Shown here one piece after another: positions 1 to 12,352 of a stretch of 64,000 bases of DNA (position 1 is the stretch's first letter; each line of letters starts with the position of its first letter). The position numbers and the translations under genes were made by a program. Source of the DNA: Phascolomyces articulosus (lineage: Eukaryota; Mucoromycota; Mucoromycetes; Mucorales; Lichtheimiaceae). Location: positions 310,001 to 374,000 of the forward strand of contig JAIXMP010000009.1 of the NCBI GenBank assembly GCA_025677815.1, written 5' to 3'. Under the pieces are notes generated by a model that did not search any database, was not told the origin of the DNA, and worked only from the letters and a program-made list of their open reading frames with translations.

Positions 1-559
1 ATGTTGGTGGCTGCAACTGTTCTAGCCTATGTAAATCAGGTAAAGTTTAAAGTTTTGATCTTTTTTTTCATTTTCTCATTCCCCGATCCATCGATCTATC
101 CCTCTTTCTTTTTTTGTTCGTTACCTTGTTACCATCATCCATAAGTTGATTGATATCATTAAATGAATGAACCACTACGCGTGATAAATCTTCAACATAA
201 GGACCCAAACTTGGATGCTCACGGACTTTGAGATTGCCTTTATTCTTAGGATTTAATAAATCGCGTACTTTCTCATTATAAATTTCAATATAGGTAACTT
301 CAACATGATATGTAACATTTGGATCTTGATTATTGTTGATACGTTCGAATAACTCGGAACATGTACGTGGGGTAATACCATAATCTTCACCATAACCCAT
401 CTAAATCATTCCCAAAGTCATGTATATATATAGAATGAGTTGTCATTTCTACTTTATCCATATTATTTCTTTTTAAATTACCATAGAGTATGATTTTCCT
501 GCACCCGTCTGACCATCTATAATAAAATAATACACCATTTTTAACTATCCTACTTCAAT

Positions 560-594
<35 letters not shown>

Positions 595-980
595 GCTTAC
601 AGGCAAAAATACAACAATTATACCCATCAAAAGCATGGTTCAAAAGATCGACACCCAAATCATCATAGACTTGTTGTTGATCGGCATAATTCGGTGCATT
701 TTTATCGGCTGACCAATACGACTTGTCAAAGGTAAATGCTTTATGATCTTCAGAATCTTTACCAGTTCTAGAATCTTGAGGTCGACTAATAATTGTTTGA
801 TCACCATCCATTCGAATCAATCCAACCGCTCCACGTGCAAGTTCTATATATATTATACAATTCAACCCACCCAAAAAGTTAATCTTTTTTTTTCTGCATG
901 ATAACTCGAATATCCAAAATATTACCTCTTGAATTCAATGGACGACATCTCACAACGACCTTAATATTTCCTCCACTCAT
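1..980 (-). CDS. Kinesin-3 (Unc-104/KIF1-like) motor, N-terminal part, truncated by window edge
   Basis: Plus-end-directed microtubule motor; family members carry vesicles or endosomes. The ATG at 980 opens [18 protein letters not shown], the usual kinesin-3 start. Exons on the minus strand are about 980-926, 843-592, an exon near 520-484, 400-125, and 26 to the window edge. Across the splices the P-loop reads [13 protein letters not shown], followed by the [19 protein letters not shown] and [13 protein letters not shown] blocks that set kinesin-3 apart from other kinesins. The last visible residues lead into the ARTVAATN switch-I region. Only about the first 200 residues of a protein normally well over 1,000 aa are present; FHA and PH domains would lie beyond position 1. 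It is divergent from calcineurin A across a 1.5-kb spacer. The family call is firm; the exact orthologue is inferred. Confidence 0.93.
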
Positions 981-2447
981 ATTGGAATCAAGAAATAAAT
1001 ATAAAAGTTATTGAGATATATGTAATAGTAGATGGTTTTTCCTTTTTTTTTTTGCTGATAAAAAGAAAGGTGGATAGGGTACGTATCGTTGTTGCTGTCC
1101 TGGTTATTTTATTTTATATGTATGTATATATATATATATATGTCCCTAAAATGAAGGGTTTTTTTTTATTTGAGTTAATTGTCATGGTAAATTAATATTC
1201 ATTTTCATTTTTTATATATAACCTTACCCGAACAAATGAACGGTCCTTATATTATTATTCTTTTTACAAGTCGATATGGTTGTAATACAAATTATTGATC
1301 GTGAAAACGGATTTACAAGATGACTCTTTTCTTTTTTTTTCTTTGGTATATTTGAAAAGAGTCACCAATAAGTAGTTGTTGAGGAGAGAGTGGATGGGTG
1401 AAGGAAAAGAAATATATATAATATATACAAAATAGAAAATAGAGAAAAAAAAGGGTATAAAGCTGAAAGAGAAAAAAAGAAAGAAAAAAAAAAAAAAGAT
1501 GGACCAATGTAAACTTTTTTTCTTCTTCTTTGGAATTGTCTCTTCAGGGACAAAATAAATGGTTTACAAAGAAGTGTATTTTTCTTTCAGCTTAATAATG
1601 TCGTTGTTTGGTATGGTTGTTCTCTCTTTCTTCACTCTTTAACTATATATTTCCCTTTCGTTTTTTGTCGACTGTTGTTGGTTTAAAAAGGGAATTAATA
1701 GAAGAGACCCAATGGTTGATGTAGACAAGCAAAAGAGAGAAAGAAAAAAAAAAGGTGTTACGAGTTGGGTCAAGATGAACGCGGAGTTTTTGTCATTGAG
1801 TGTAAGCTTGTACAAGGTGTTTTTTGTATTATGAAAAAAAGAGAGCATGGTATCTTCATATAACATGTTGGTATTTACATTACTATTGATCTCTATTTTA
1901 TTAATAAGGTACTTGAGTTTCTATCTTTTTTTTATAATAATGTAACTACTAATGATCCCCTTACATAAGTATTATTATTAATGCATATGGCGGGTGTTGT
2001 TTCTTTCTAACCAATGCCCCAGGCTATTTAATAAGAATTGTCCAGCATAAAAATGTATATGAAAAACGATCTACGGGATTGTAAAAAAAAGTTACGCGCT
2101 TTTTTTGGTCCTCCGATATAATACACACCACACGATTTTACACAGCACAAACAAAAAAAAAACAACTCAACCCAAGCTTTGATCTTGTTATAATGCAATT
2201 CCTTTTATCATCATTCTCATCTTTTGTTTAGCAATAACAAGGTTCTGGACCTTCTTTTATAAACTATTTGTCTTTACAACGCAATAAACAACAATAACAA
2301 AAGAAACTTCTCTACTTTTTTTTTTCTTGCATCAACTCTGAAACTTGTGCTTTTTCTTTTCTCTTTTTTCTCTTTTCTCTTCTTACCCTTTATAACTACA
2401 TCCTAAAGTATCCGCTCAAACGCGTCTCACTTTATATTATTATTATT
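981..2447. promoter_or_regulatory. Divergent intergenic region between kinesin-3 and calcineurin A
   Basis: About 1.47 kb separate two divergent start codons, so both promoters lie here. It contains a (TA)n tract near 1128-1141, a purine-rich low-complexity stretch at about 1385-1500, and pyrimidine-rich DNA (TTTCTCTTTTTTCTC type) at about 2320-2400 just ahead of the calcineurin start. Open frames in this stretch are low-complexity and show no family resemblance. No specific factor site was assigned. Confidence 0.6.
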
Positions 2448-3655
2448 ATGTTACAACATCAAACAGACAATGATATTGAATCAAAGATTAATAAACCTGA
2501 AGAGAGCCCAGCCATCCGTCGTCTTCGTGTAAAGTCAGCCGAAGAACCAACGACTCCGCATATTGATTTCTCTACACTGACTCTTGAAGATGGTACAACG
2601 GTAACTACAAAGGAAAGAGTCATTCGTGGTAAAATAATATATATTTATATATATACATATATATTTATATTTGAATTTTCTGATTTTCGACGTTGATGAT
2701 AATCGATACTTCTTTATACTCATCATGGTTTATTACTCAATAGAAGTGACAACCCCAGCAGTGGGCGTACCGTCACAGGATAACTTTTGGAGCACAGAAC
2801 GACCTGGTTATCCAGACCTTCAGTTTTTAAAAGATCATTTTTATCGTGAAGGAAGGCTTTCAGAGGAACAAGCCATTTATATTATTAATAAAGGAACAGA
2901 AATCTTACGGCAAGAACCCAATCTTTTACATCTTCCGGCCCCTATTACTGGTAAAACTTGTACTTCTTGCACCCTTTTAGTAGTTTTAATCATGAAGAAA
3001 TGTAACCATAACAAAAAAAAATGTGTGTCACACAATGAATCTTATTTTTTTTTAATAGTGTGTGGTGACATTCATGGTCAATACTATGATTTAATGAAAT
3101 TATTTGAAATTGGTGGAGATCCTGCATCAACACGATTCCTATTTCTTGGCGATTATGTGGATCGAGGCTACTTCTCAATCGAGGTATATATACAAAGGCA
3201 GGGGAGAAGGAAGGAGAAAAGATGAAGAGGGATATATTCAAATGATAAGAGAGCGGCTCTATCCAATTCAAACTTTATTAATCTCACATGACTGTAAAAT
3301 AGTGTGTTTTGTATTTATGGGCACTCAAGATTTGGTATCCAAAATCATTTTTCTTATTACGTGGCAATCATGAATGTCGGCATCTTACTGATTATTTCAC
3401 TTTTAAAATTGAATGTAAGTAAAGGATATATCTTTTGATGATCATCCGTCATGAAAATGGAATGATATTCACACTATCTTGTTATCTAATAATGATAATA
3501 TGCAGGCGAACACAAGTATACCAATCGAGTCTATGATGCATGCATGGAATCATTTTGCGCTTTACCGCTTGCAGCTGTAATGAACAAGCAATTTTTATGT
3601 GTTCATGGTGGTTTATCACCAGAATTACATGTTCTTGATGACTTTAAAAATGTAA

Positions 3656-3697
<42 letters not shown>

Positions 3698-3883
3698 ACA
3701 TCCAACTGACAGATATAATATATAAAGATAAATCGATTTTGTGAACCACCTACACATGGTCTCATGTGTGATCTTTTATGGGCTGATCCAATGGAAAATT
3801 TTGGTCAAGAAAATACACGCGATCATTTTGTTCACAATCACGTACGTGGTTGCTCTTATTTTTACAGGTAAAGAATGAGAATT

Positions 3884-3914
<31 letters not shown>

Positions 3915-5098
3915 AATAACAAGAAAAAAAAGATATACTAACCAAAAGGATAATATAACAGTTATGCAGCAACATGTGCATTTTTAGAACGAAACAGTTT
4001 ACTTTCAGTTATACGAGCTCATGAGGCGCAAGACGCAGGGTAATAGGAAATTAATAATAAACAAAAAAAAAGGATTTCTATGAATGAGCAAGTGTGTGTG
4101 GATGTGTGGCAGTATGTTGAATACAAAGGGTTAATTATAATTTTATTAATCTAATGATAAGATACCGAATGTATCGCAAGAGTAAAACAACATCATTTCC
4201 AGCTGTGATTACTATTTTTTCTGCACCCAATTATTTGGATGTTTATAATAACAAGGCAGCCGTATTAAAATATGAAAACGATGTTATGAATATTCGACAG
4301 TTTAACTGTTCGCCACATCCATATTGGTTACCAAACTTTATGGATGTGTTCACGTGGAGTTTACCATTTGTTGGCGAAAAAAGTATGCGTTTATTTATTT
4401 TTCCATTCCAGAACTTTATCTATTTGAAAAGGCAAAAAAAAAGACTTATCATTATTTTATAATAGTTACCGATATGCTGATTGCCATTCTCAACATTTGC
4501 AGTAAAGAAGAACTTGAAAAAGAACAAGAAAAGGATTTGGAAGAAGGATCAAATTCACCAACGTCAAATGATGAATTAATGGATCAACGCCGCATGATTA
4601 TCAGGAACAAGATTCTTGCTGTTGGTAAAATGTCACGGGTATTTTCTGTGCTTCGTGAGAATTCAGAACAAGTGATGGAATTAAAATCAGTATCACCGAC
4701 GGGCAAAGTCCCTATTGGTACTTTGGCATTAGGCATGGAAGGCATTAAATCAGGTAAAATAATACATAGCAGAATCAGGAGGGGGTTCCTTTTTTTATGA
4801 TAATCCGTGGATATATAAAAAAATATATATGACAAGAATCATGTCTTACATTTAATAACAATTTATAGCCATCAATACGTTTGAAGATGCAAGACAATCA
4901 GATATGGAAAACGAGCGATTCCCACCTACGCGTGAAATGAAGGATGCATTGATGAAGGAAGAAACAACCAACAGAATACGTGATGCTGTGGAAGAAGAGG
5001 ATAAAGAATTGAATAAATTGGCAGATGTCTTGGTGAATGATCCAGATCTATGTCAAGAAGATATTGGTCAGCAGGAAGCAGCCAAGATCAAACCATGA
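2448..5098 (+). CDS. CNA1: Calcineurin catalytic subunit A (Ca2+/calmodulin-dependent Ser/Thr phosphatase, PP2B)
   Basis: Dephosphorylates substrates such as Crz1/NFAT-type factors in response to Ca2+. Ten exons join in frame: 2448-2628, 2744-2950, 3059-3183, 3303-3414, 3506-3651, 3728-3867, 3962-4039, 4162-4382, 4466-4753 and 4869-5098, giving 575 aa. Metal-binding motifs of the PPP family are intact: [25 protein letters not shown] and RAHEAQDAG. The [19 protein letters not shown] block is diagnostic for calcineurin. Downstream come the calcineurin B-binding helix, the calmodulin-binding segment ([19 protein letters not shown]) and the autoinhibitory segment ([17 protein letters not shown]), so the enzyme should be fully regulated. 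Intron 5 starts directly with a long (TA)n repeat. The start was chosen because it is the first ATG of the frame and follows pyrimidine-rich DNA. Subunit B is not in the window. Confidence 0.97.
3657..3694. repeat. (TA)n microsatellite at a calcineurin A 5' splice site
   Basis: The donor GTAAGTA runs straight into about 19 TA units inside intron 5. A second (TA)n tract lies in the next intron near 3889-3912. Confidence 0.9.
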
Positions 5099-8000
5099 TG
5101 AAGATAATCATAAACCATTAATATAAGTATATATTATTATAGTCTGTATATATAATCTATACTTTCTTTATATATAGTAAACTCCCTCTGTTTTGTTTTT
5201 ATTTTATTAAAAAATAATGGTCCTTATTACATGACAATGCTTGTCAAACGTTATTGACATACATATATGCGAATATCGTTTCCCTCGTTACCGATTATAT
5301 TAGGCGATTATTTCCCCAAGTGGTATATTTTTAAAAGAAAGATAGGAAAATATATTTGACATACAAATTTGGATACTAATATATAAGAAGGATGGCATCA
5401 TTGTAATCATATCATAGCTTAAGAAGTATGTAAATATACCATTTATTATAAGGAAATAGGAAATCAATATCTTTTGAAGTTTTACTTGATTCGTATAATA
5501 TTTATTTTCACTTGTTAAAGTTTTATCCGAGGTCTCTGAATGAATCCAGACATTGGTTTCATAAAGATTGGTTTTGATATTTAATAAATACAGACAGAGG
5601 AACCTTCAGATGTCAATAAAGAGTACAAGATGTAGATATGTACAAAGAAAATAAGTAGTTCTTCAGAATTCACATACTATAAGGCAGGATAAATTGGTTT
5701 TTGGAATAATACGTAATAGAGAAAAAGGATTATGTTGTATATACGCGCTCTTTGTATACATTCACATCATCAGAATTTGTTTACAATCCGTAGGGAACTA
5801 TTGCCACTTGGATGAGTATCAGCTATCTCATATATTAATTGCCCATCGATTTCTCCCACAGCATTGGCTTCCTCTTATTATCCAGTACCATCCCCAGTAT
5901 GTCATGTTTTTCCTCTATTTTGTTGTCTCTATGCAATTATTCCTTACTAGTCTTATTCCTGTTAAGACGGAGAGGTGGCAAAAGAGGTTATCCCAGTAGT
6001 CACAGCGATGATTAATAGTAGAATTCCCGAATTAATAGAAGTCATCTCCTTAATGGTCGTATTTAAAAAAAGAATACGTGAAGTGTACTAAATTAAGAAC
6101 AATATGGTCATTGGATTCCAGGCTTTATATTACTTTTCAATCCTTGTTTTTTTTTCTTAAGTATGCATCTTGTCATCTATTTTAGATACGTACATCGGCT
6201 AAAATTGATGTTTAAGGAGTAGAGGCTACTATAAACTTTTTATGATGGAAAAAAAGAGAAATATTTACCTGTAAAAGTGTATACTAGCAGTGTTGTTAGA
6301 GAAAACTGGTCCATTGTTTAACAGTATATTCATAACTCATTTTATTCTTTTTGGTAAAAACTGGACCTTCTCTGCCAAACGATTGGCTGTTTTAACTCAG
6401 AACATTTCTAATTTAGGAAGGAGGTGAGTTAAGAATACTGAAATCGAGGTAATGGGATTTATTAAGGACATCAAGATTTTCGCTTAAGGACGCCAAAGTT
6501 TCATCTTCACGCCTTCCTTACAGACACCAAACCCAATTTTTTATTTTCTTGTTTTTGTGATAAAGGTTTATACTAATGCTCTTTTATTATGTTTTTTTTT
6601 TCAAGCATGTTTATATCAATTTTACGTTAGTCATGGTATCTACAATCAACTAGTAGGATATACTCACAGTAGTATTCATAGGTTACTTCTATAAATATAT
6701 TATTGTCAATAAATGTAATTATTACTGTCTTCACACAACGGTTTCTTTTTCATGCATGATAAAAACTACGGAAACATAAGCTTGCATAATATCAGAGAAA
6801 TACGTAACTAGAAAGCTCTAGATTTTGTATATTTGGGTTTCTTTTCGATGACAAGTCATCAGCACATTGGCATAAATGAGTTAGTAATTTTTATTTATTT
6901 ACCTTGAAGAAAAAAGAGTACTTTTAGTTCGAACGGTTATGAAGAAAATATAAATCCCAATATTGTACTTTTTTAGCAAGTTGATATAAGAAAATTAGTA
7001 CGCAGTAAATATAAAAAAAGAAGTAGTAATAATAGATGCAAAACGATATATATATATATTTATCAAAAAAGCGCGTATCAGCATAGTAAGTGATATATAC
7101 TTATGGTATGATGTTATTTAAAAAGTTGTGATGCTTGATATATACGTATAAAAGAATAATGAACAAACATAACACTACGGGAAAGAAACTTGTTAAATCT
7201 AGTTCATGTATTTGTAACTTGTTATGGGGGTACGTGGTAAAATATCTGTTTGGACCAATTGTATTGAAATTATCAGAATGAACAATATTTAACATGTTTC
7301 CTTCCTGGGTGCAAACATTCAATGTTTTGGTTGTCCAGAAAAACTATTTTTTTAATAAAGTAGCTGATTCTTGTTTTGTTGCTGATATCAATATAAATAA
7401 GAACAATGAAACAAAATGGTCAAATACTATATATAGTACATAATAAAGACAATGACATGCGCCCCTACTGAAGAATTTGTGTATACATTGAAGATCTAAA
7501 CTACATAAGATTATTGACTATGAACTCGATTAATCGTCTTCAGAACTTAAATCACAAAATGAAAAGTGGCCAACTATTTTTTTTCTGAAATTTGGGGTAA
7601 TAGAGACAGGTTTTTTTCTTTCATCAAAAAATATAATATTCCTGGCAACATAGGTTAAATCAGGTTTTTTTCTGGTAAAATAAACAATCCGTATACCTAG
7701 ATTATGATTTTGTTAAATGAAATACTTTTTTTTTATGCAGTCTCTTGTGATTTTGTATATGAAAGAAAGAAAAAGAAAGATCACTATATTATTCCATTAG
7801 CATAGTAAAATATAATAAAAATAGCAGCTATCATATCATTGTCATGATTGTTCGTATACGCACAAAGAATTGTAAATAGCATAAAGAGGTATTCTATTAA
7901 AATGAAGTCATTCCTGATGAACTTGCATTTTTTCAAGTTTTTTTTCATGTATTCATCGGACTATTCGGGTTAATTATTTCTTATGGTGCTAAAATTAAGA

Positions 8001-8213
8001 TTAATACAGGAAAACAAAGAATCATTTCTTTGTTTTGAGGAAGTTGTTATTGGGAAAAATAAAAAGTCGTCAGTTACAGAAAGAATTGATATTATGTTTA
8101 TAGACAACAAAGAACCAGCAATAAGATTGGGTCCAAAAAAACAACTATAAAAGGAGTGAATATTTTTTCTTTTTTTTTTCTCCATCAAATCTTTCACACA
8201 CAAGCACAAGCAC
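5099..8213. other. Gene-poor AT-rich region
   Basis: About 3.1 kb downstream of calcineurin A. The first part holds its 3' end. The one sizeable open frame (5694-5999, plus, 101 codons) has no recognisable domain and no convincing splice context. It sits in a slightly GC-richer patch (about 5740-6010) that could be an old coding relic. Nothing else could be supported. Confidence 0.5.
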
Positions 8214-8218
8214 TCTCA

Positions 8219-8298
<80 letters not shown>

Positions 8299-8330
8299 CA
8301 CAAGCACACACACAAGCACACACACACGCA
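8214..8330. repeat. Compound CT/CA microsatellite
   Basis: About 22 CT units (8223-8266) run into about 14 CA units, followed by CA-rich imperfect repeats ending at an ATG at 8330. It creates low-complexity open frames on both strands that should not be read as protein. It lies 110 bp upstream of the first exon-like segment at 8442, so a 5'-leader or promoter role is possible. Confidence 0.9.
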
Positions 8331-8441
8331 TGAAGTGTAATTACTACTATTTCTCTTTTGTGGGTAGCGTTGGAATTCAATGTTAAACTTTAATGTATAT
8401 ATATCTAATATGTTATGACGAACTGTTTCTTTATTTTATAG

Positions 8442-8887
8442 TTCCGTTGTCTTCGACAACGGTCTTCCGGGTGCCCTGGGATGGTTCCTCATTTTTCATC
8501 AACGACCATTTGCTTGGAGTTCCTGCAAGGTTTTCTATTGTAAAAAAAGCCTTGTAGTTGCTCAGCACAAGTATGGTCATATGTTGATGAATTATGGGGG
8601 GTATAGCCATCGGCAGGAAGCATCCTCTATACTTACGTGGTAAGCATTAAATCTTTGTTTATTATATACATCAATTACCAAACAATAATACTAATACGAC
8701 ACCACTTTTTTTTTACATGTCAAGATATTTCTTCTGGCCAGGACCTTACAATTTGCTTATATGGTAAGTTATTATACATTTAATAATTTATTGAGAATCG
8801 GATCAAAGAGGAGTGTAATTGTGGTTACTTTATAATCGTTTACTAACTTACTCGTATCATTGTTGTTATTTCTTTATTTAGATATAA
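8442..8887 (+). CDS. Unidentified spliced coding segment (gene 3' part or relic)
   Basis: I do not recognise this protein. A 198-nt open segment (8442-8639) is preceded by TTATTTTATAG and followed by GTAAGC. It reads SVVFDNGLPGALGWFLIFHQ and continues through KKSLVVAQHKYGHMLM to SSILTW. A 22-nt micro-exon (8742-8763) after TTCTGGCCAG adds TLQFAYM and ends at GTAAGT. A third acceptor (TTTATTTAG, ending at 8881) gives a final Ile codon and TAA at 8887. Three consistent splice junctions in one frame are unlikely by chance in AT-rich DNA. The 5' end is unresolved: the ATG at 8330 does not splice in phase with this frame. It does join a second frame in the same segment (PLSSTTVFRVPWDGSSFF) that stops early. 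It may be the tail of a larger gene, a small gene with an unseen first exon, or a frameshifted relic. Confidence 0.4.
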
Positions 8888-10175
8888 GCATTTTGTTTGG
8901 ATCTGGCTTTAGATTAGAAATATCTTGATTTGTAAAAATAATTTAATAAAATGTTACAGTATATTCATAAAAAAAACGCCGTGATTGATAGTTTGTTATT
9001 GAAAAGCCTATTAACTTTTTTTTAAAAAAAATGTATAAGAAGCAGCATTATTATATATTGGAAAAGTTGATGTGTATATTTGTTGAAGGATTATTTCATT
9101 TTTCAATTTACTACGTACGTACAACACTCGTATGGAGTTCTCGTAACAATGTATACAAACAGCGTTCTTGCATATGTATTATTCTGCATGGCACGGATTG
9201 ATGCAATATACTTGAAGATACAACAAGAAAGTCATTATCTTGCGAAAAGAACAATTTTTTTTTTTTTTTACATTTTTTCAATATGAGGGTCACTGTTTTT
9301 CAGCAACTTGATGATATAAATCAACACATCGTATTGTAGCACTTACAATAGTTTATTAATACATTCAAAAAAAGTTACTACAACTCTGAATTGCGAAGGA
9401 GGCAAAATTAAGTAAAATAAACATCTGAACGTAAAAGCCAAGTACAATAAAAGTATCCGTCATTCCAATATTATACATCATGAGCAAGGTGGGTGGTAAA
9501 AGATAATAGATTTTTAAGAATCAATTCCTTATCGAACAGTATTTAGAGTACCACAGTTGACATCAAAAAAAAATTTAATAACTAATACTTATGTTTGTCA
9601 TGTATATTTGTAGCAGTTGCATATGTAAAACTGAATCAGTTCCGTAACGAACGTCATCGGCCGATAATGTATTTAATCGTTCAATATTGATATGCGCGTC
9701 GATTCACTGGTACTCGTATAGAATTCATGTTTTGGCACGCAGAGAAATAAACATATCCATCTCATCATTTTCAGGGGTAAAAAAAAGAGACAAATTATCT
9801 TGTTGAAAGTAGTAAGGTTTGAATAGTGTTACAAATATTTACAGTCTATTTGATGGAAATCAGTAAACGACGCTTTTTTTTTTACATATTGATAAATTTT
9901 GCATAAAGCATATACTTGAGATTAGTTCCAGGATTTTAATTTATTTAAGCATTTTGCCAAGGTCAATTGGAAGAGTAGCCAGAGCATTATACTAGCTGTA
10001 ATATTAAGGAATCAAAACTCGCTCATTTTTCTTCTTCACTCTTAATTAATCACGATATGTACAAAAGTATACATACAATATGTAGCTTATCCTACATCAA
10101 TCTCTTTTTAACCTTGTTTTTCTTATATCTTTTATTACAATGTTATTTTTTTTAAACAGGAATGACATAATTAAA
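8888..10175. other. Intergenic AT-rich region
   Basis: About 1.3 kb with no supported gene. A short coding-like stretch on the minus strand at about 9590-9700 reads ERLNTLSADDVRYGTDSVLH with no start codon or clear splice partner. The part nearest 10176 is the 3' flank of the disulfide isomerase gene. Confidence 0.45.
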
Positions 10176-11939
10176 TTATAACTCATCATGAGCACGTACG
10201 GTATCTTGGATTGAAAGCGTTGCTTCAAACGGCCAAGCTTGAATTCTACCAGAAGCTACTTGGTCAAGCCATCGGCCAATGGCCTTTTCTTCAAAAGCGC
10301 CAACATAAGATCGATACAATTTCTTTGCTGGATGAACAAGGAACAAAGTAGGATAATCGGCAACAAGGTCTAATTTTTCAACAATTTCAGATGCTTTGGT
10401 ATCACGAATCCAGCCAAAGCGATATAATTGTGAGTTGTCATTTAAGTTGCTCAATATATCTACAGTCTCCTTTTGATCTTCTTCTGTCGCAATGGCAATA
10501 ACACAAATTTTGGCAGAATCGAGACAATGCTCTTTCAATTGACTATCCGAATCAAGCTCCACCACTTTTTTTTTTTTTTTTTTTTACATCGATGTATTTG
10601 AAAAATGAATTTGATTAGAAGAAAATTTTTCTCTCTTTTTTTATTATTCACCCTCTCGTCGATTTTCTCTTTTGTCTTTACCTTTAAGTTTCTCTTGCTT
10701 GGGAGGTTCTTCTGATTCAGCAGTCTTCTTTTCTTTTTTGCTACTAGACTTCTTTTCCTTGGCAGGAAGAGCATATTCACTCAAAAAGGCAGATAAAGGT
10801 TCATATTTCAATTTGCCTTTATATTCGACATGACCAGCTGTGGGTGACGCAACAAAAAGCGTAGGGAATGAAGTAATACCATATTCTTTGACTAATGTCT
10901 TTTCCGCTTTCTTGACCTCACCAACCAACATGCGACCTTCACTAAATTCGACCGAGAGTGCCTTATATAGTGGGGAAGTGGATGACTTGTCTGTAAATAA
11001 TAATGCTTTGGGAAGTGTAGAATTCTACACAAAATCAGAAAAAGCAGTACATAGAAAAACGTTAAAATATGAATAATCACCCACTATCATGAATAATCCC
11101 TAACTCTAAAATAATAATGCATACGTCTGTTTCGAAAAAGGAGTCGATACTCATGCTCTTCTTGGATTTAGCCTTGCTAGGGTCAGCCTTGATAAAACGA
11201 ACTTCAGATGGTTGCCATGCTAAAAGATAGTCCACAATGGATCTAGCATCTCGAGCACCAGGATAGTCTAATTATGAACTGGATGGATCAGTATACTTTT
11301 TTTTCCAAGAATAAAGTAGTTATTCCATCTCGTAGAGAATAAATCAGAATATGTTACCTTGAGGTTTCTTGGTCATTACACCAGTGCGCTTGTCAACTTT
11401 TTTAAGTTCAGGTTTGAATACTTTGATAGTAGGAAAGCCTTTAATTTCGTATTGTCCACAGAGAGGTTTATTACTATCTTGATCACAATCAATAGCACCA
11501 AGAACAGCTAAACCATCTAAATTTTTGGCAGCCTTTTTCCAATCAGGTGCAAGCCTATCATTAAAATTATGGATATCAGCTTTTTTTCCTTTCCTATATT
11601 CACCAACTGTTCTACGAGTATATTGTAATATAAACAATATTACCTTTGACAATGACCACACCAAGGAGCATAAAATTCTACCGCTACCAATTGCTATAGA
11701 ATAAACATGTTTAATTAGAAACGTGTTTTTATTTCAAGACTTGATTGATCCGTTGCTCTAACACACACGCGATTCTATTTTTTTTACAGAATAGAGAAAA
11801 AAGGCTAACTTACGTTTGTGTCCATAACAACTTGTTTAAAGTTTTTGGGAGTCAATTCTACAACAGAATCGCGTGGACCATAAAATGCAAGAGCAAAGGC
11901 TACATTGATCCATAGTAAAAGAATCGATTTGAATGACAT
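10176..11939 (-). CDS. ER protein disulfide isomerase with one CGHC thioredoxin domain and HDEL tail
   Basis: Oxidises or isomerises disulfides in secretory proteins in the ER lumen. The start at 11939 gives a signal peptide (MSFKSILLLWINVAFALAFY), then a thioredoxin domain with the active site FYAPWCGHC near residue 55. The domain continues as LAPDWKKAAKNLDGLAVLGA and GFPTIKVF. A second thioredoxin-fold region (YGITSFPTLFVASP) has no CXXC, and a third (DYPTLFLVHPAKKLYRSYVG) lacks one too, so the layout is about a-b-b'. A Lys/Glu-rich linker separates the last two. The protein ends AHDEL, an ER-retention signal. Exons begin at 11939, about 11695, 11554, 11267, 11026 and 10563. The last acceptor AG follows about 20 A residues instead of a pyrimidine tract. 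Nearest relatives are PDIA6/Mpd1-type proteins, but PDIA6 has two active sites, so no symbol is given. Confidence 0.9.
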
Positions 11940-12352
11940 TGGATCAGTTGGTAATAAAAGAAAAAGAGAAAAGGTTATTTTACTTGGTTGTGTTTCATTG
12001 GTTTATATCTCTTTAAATAGCAGGCATTTGCTGGGTTTTGCTGTGACACAGGGCAAGAATGCATTGGTACTTCAGGAGTTTTTTAGTTTCTGGTGGTTCA
12101 AGCATAATTAACTCATCCATTAATAACAATAAAGAATAAAAGAATCTGATCAATATTACATGGTATAATTACATTCAACAAAATACATGTAATTATGAAA
12201 CATGTTATTGCCCCACCAACTGGTATATGTTCCCAGAAAGTGCAGAATCTTTTCAAAGTCTTTTGACGGCATTTATCCACTATTCAGCCATATCTATCTA
12301 CATTGGTACTTATGTTCGCAATCTGACGAGTCGACCCAGGTTAGAAATATGC

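Noticed and set aside
1313..1866. Minus-strand open frames of 60-75 codons in the kinesin/calcineurin spacer
   Set aside because: They are Phe/Leu/Lys runs from homopolymer and purine/pyrimidine tracts, with no domain and no splice context.
5694..5999. 101-codon plus-strand open frame
   Set aside because: It has no recognisable family, no pyrimidine-rich leader and no splice partners; it could be chance or a relic.
8145..8386. Open frames across the CT/CA microsatellite on both strands
   Set aside because: They encode only Ser-Leu, His-Thr, Arg-Glu or Cys-Val repeats produced by the dinucleotide array.
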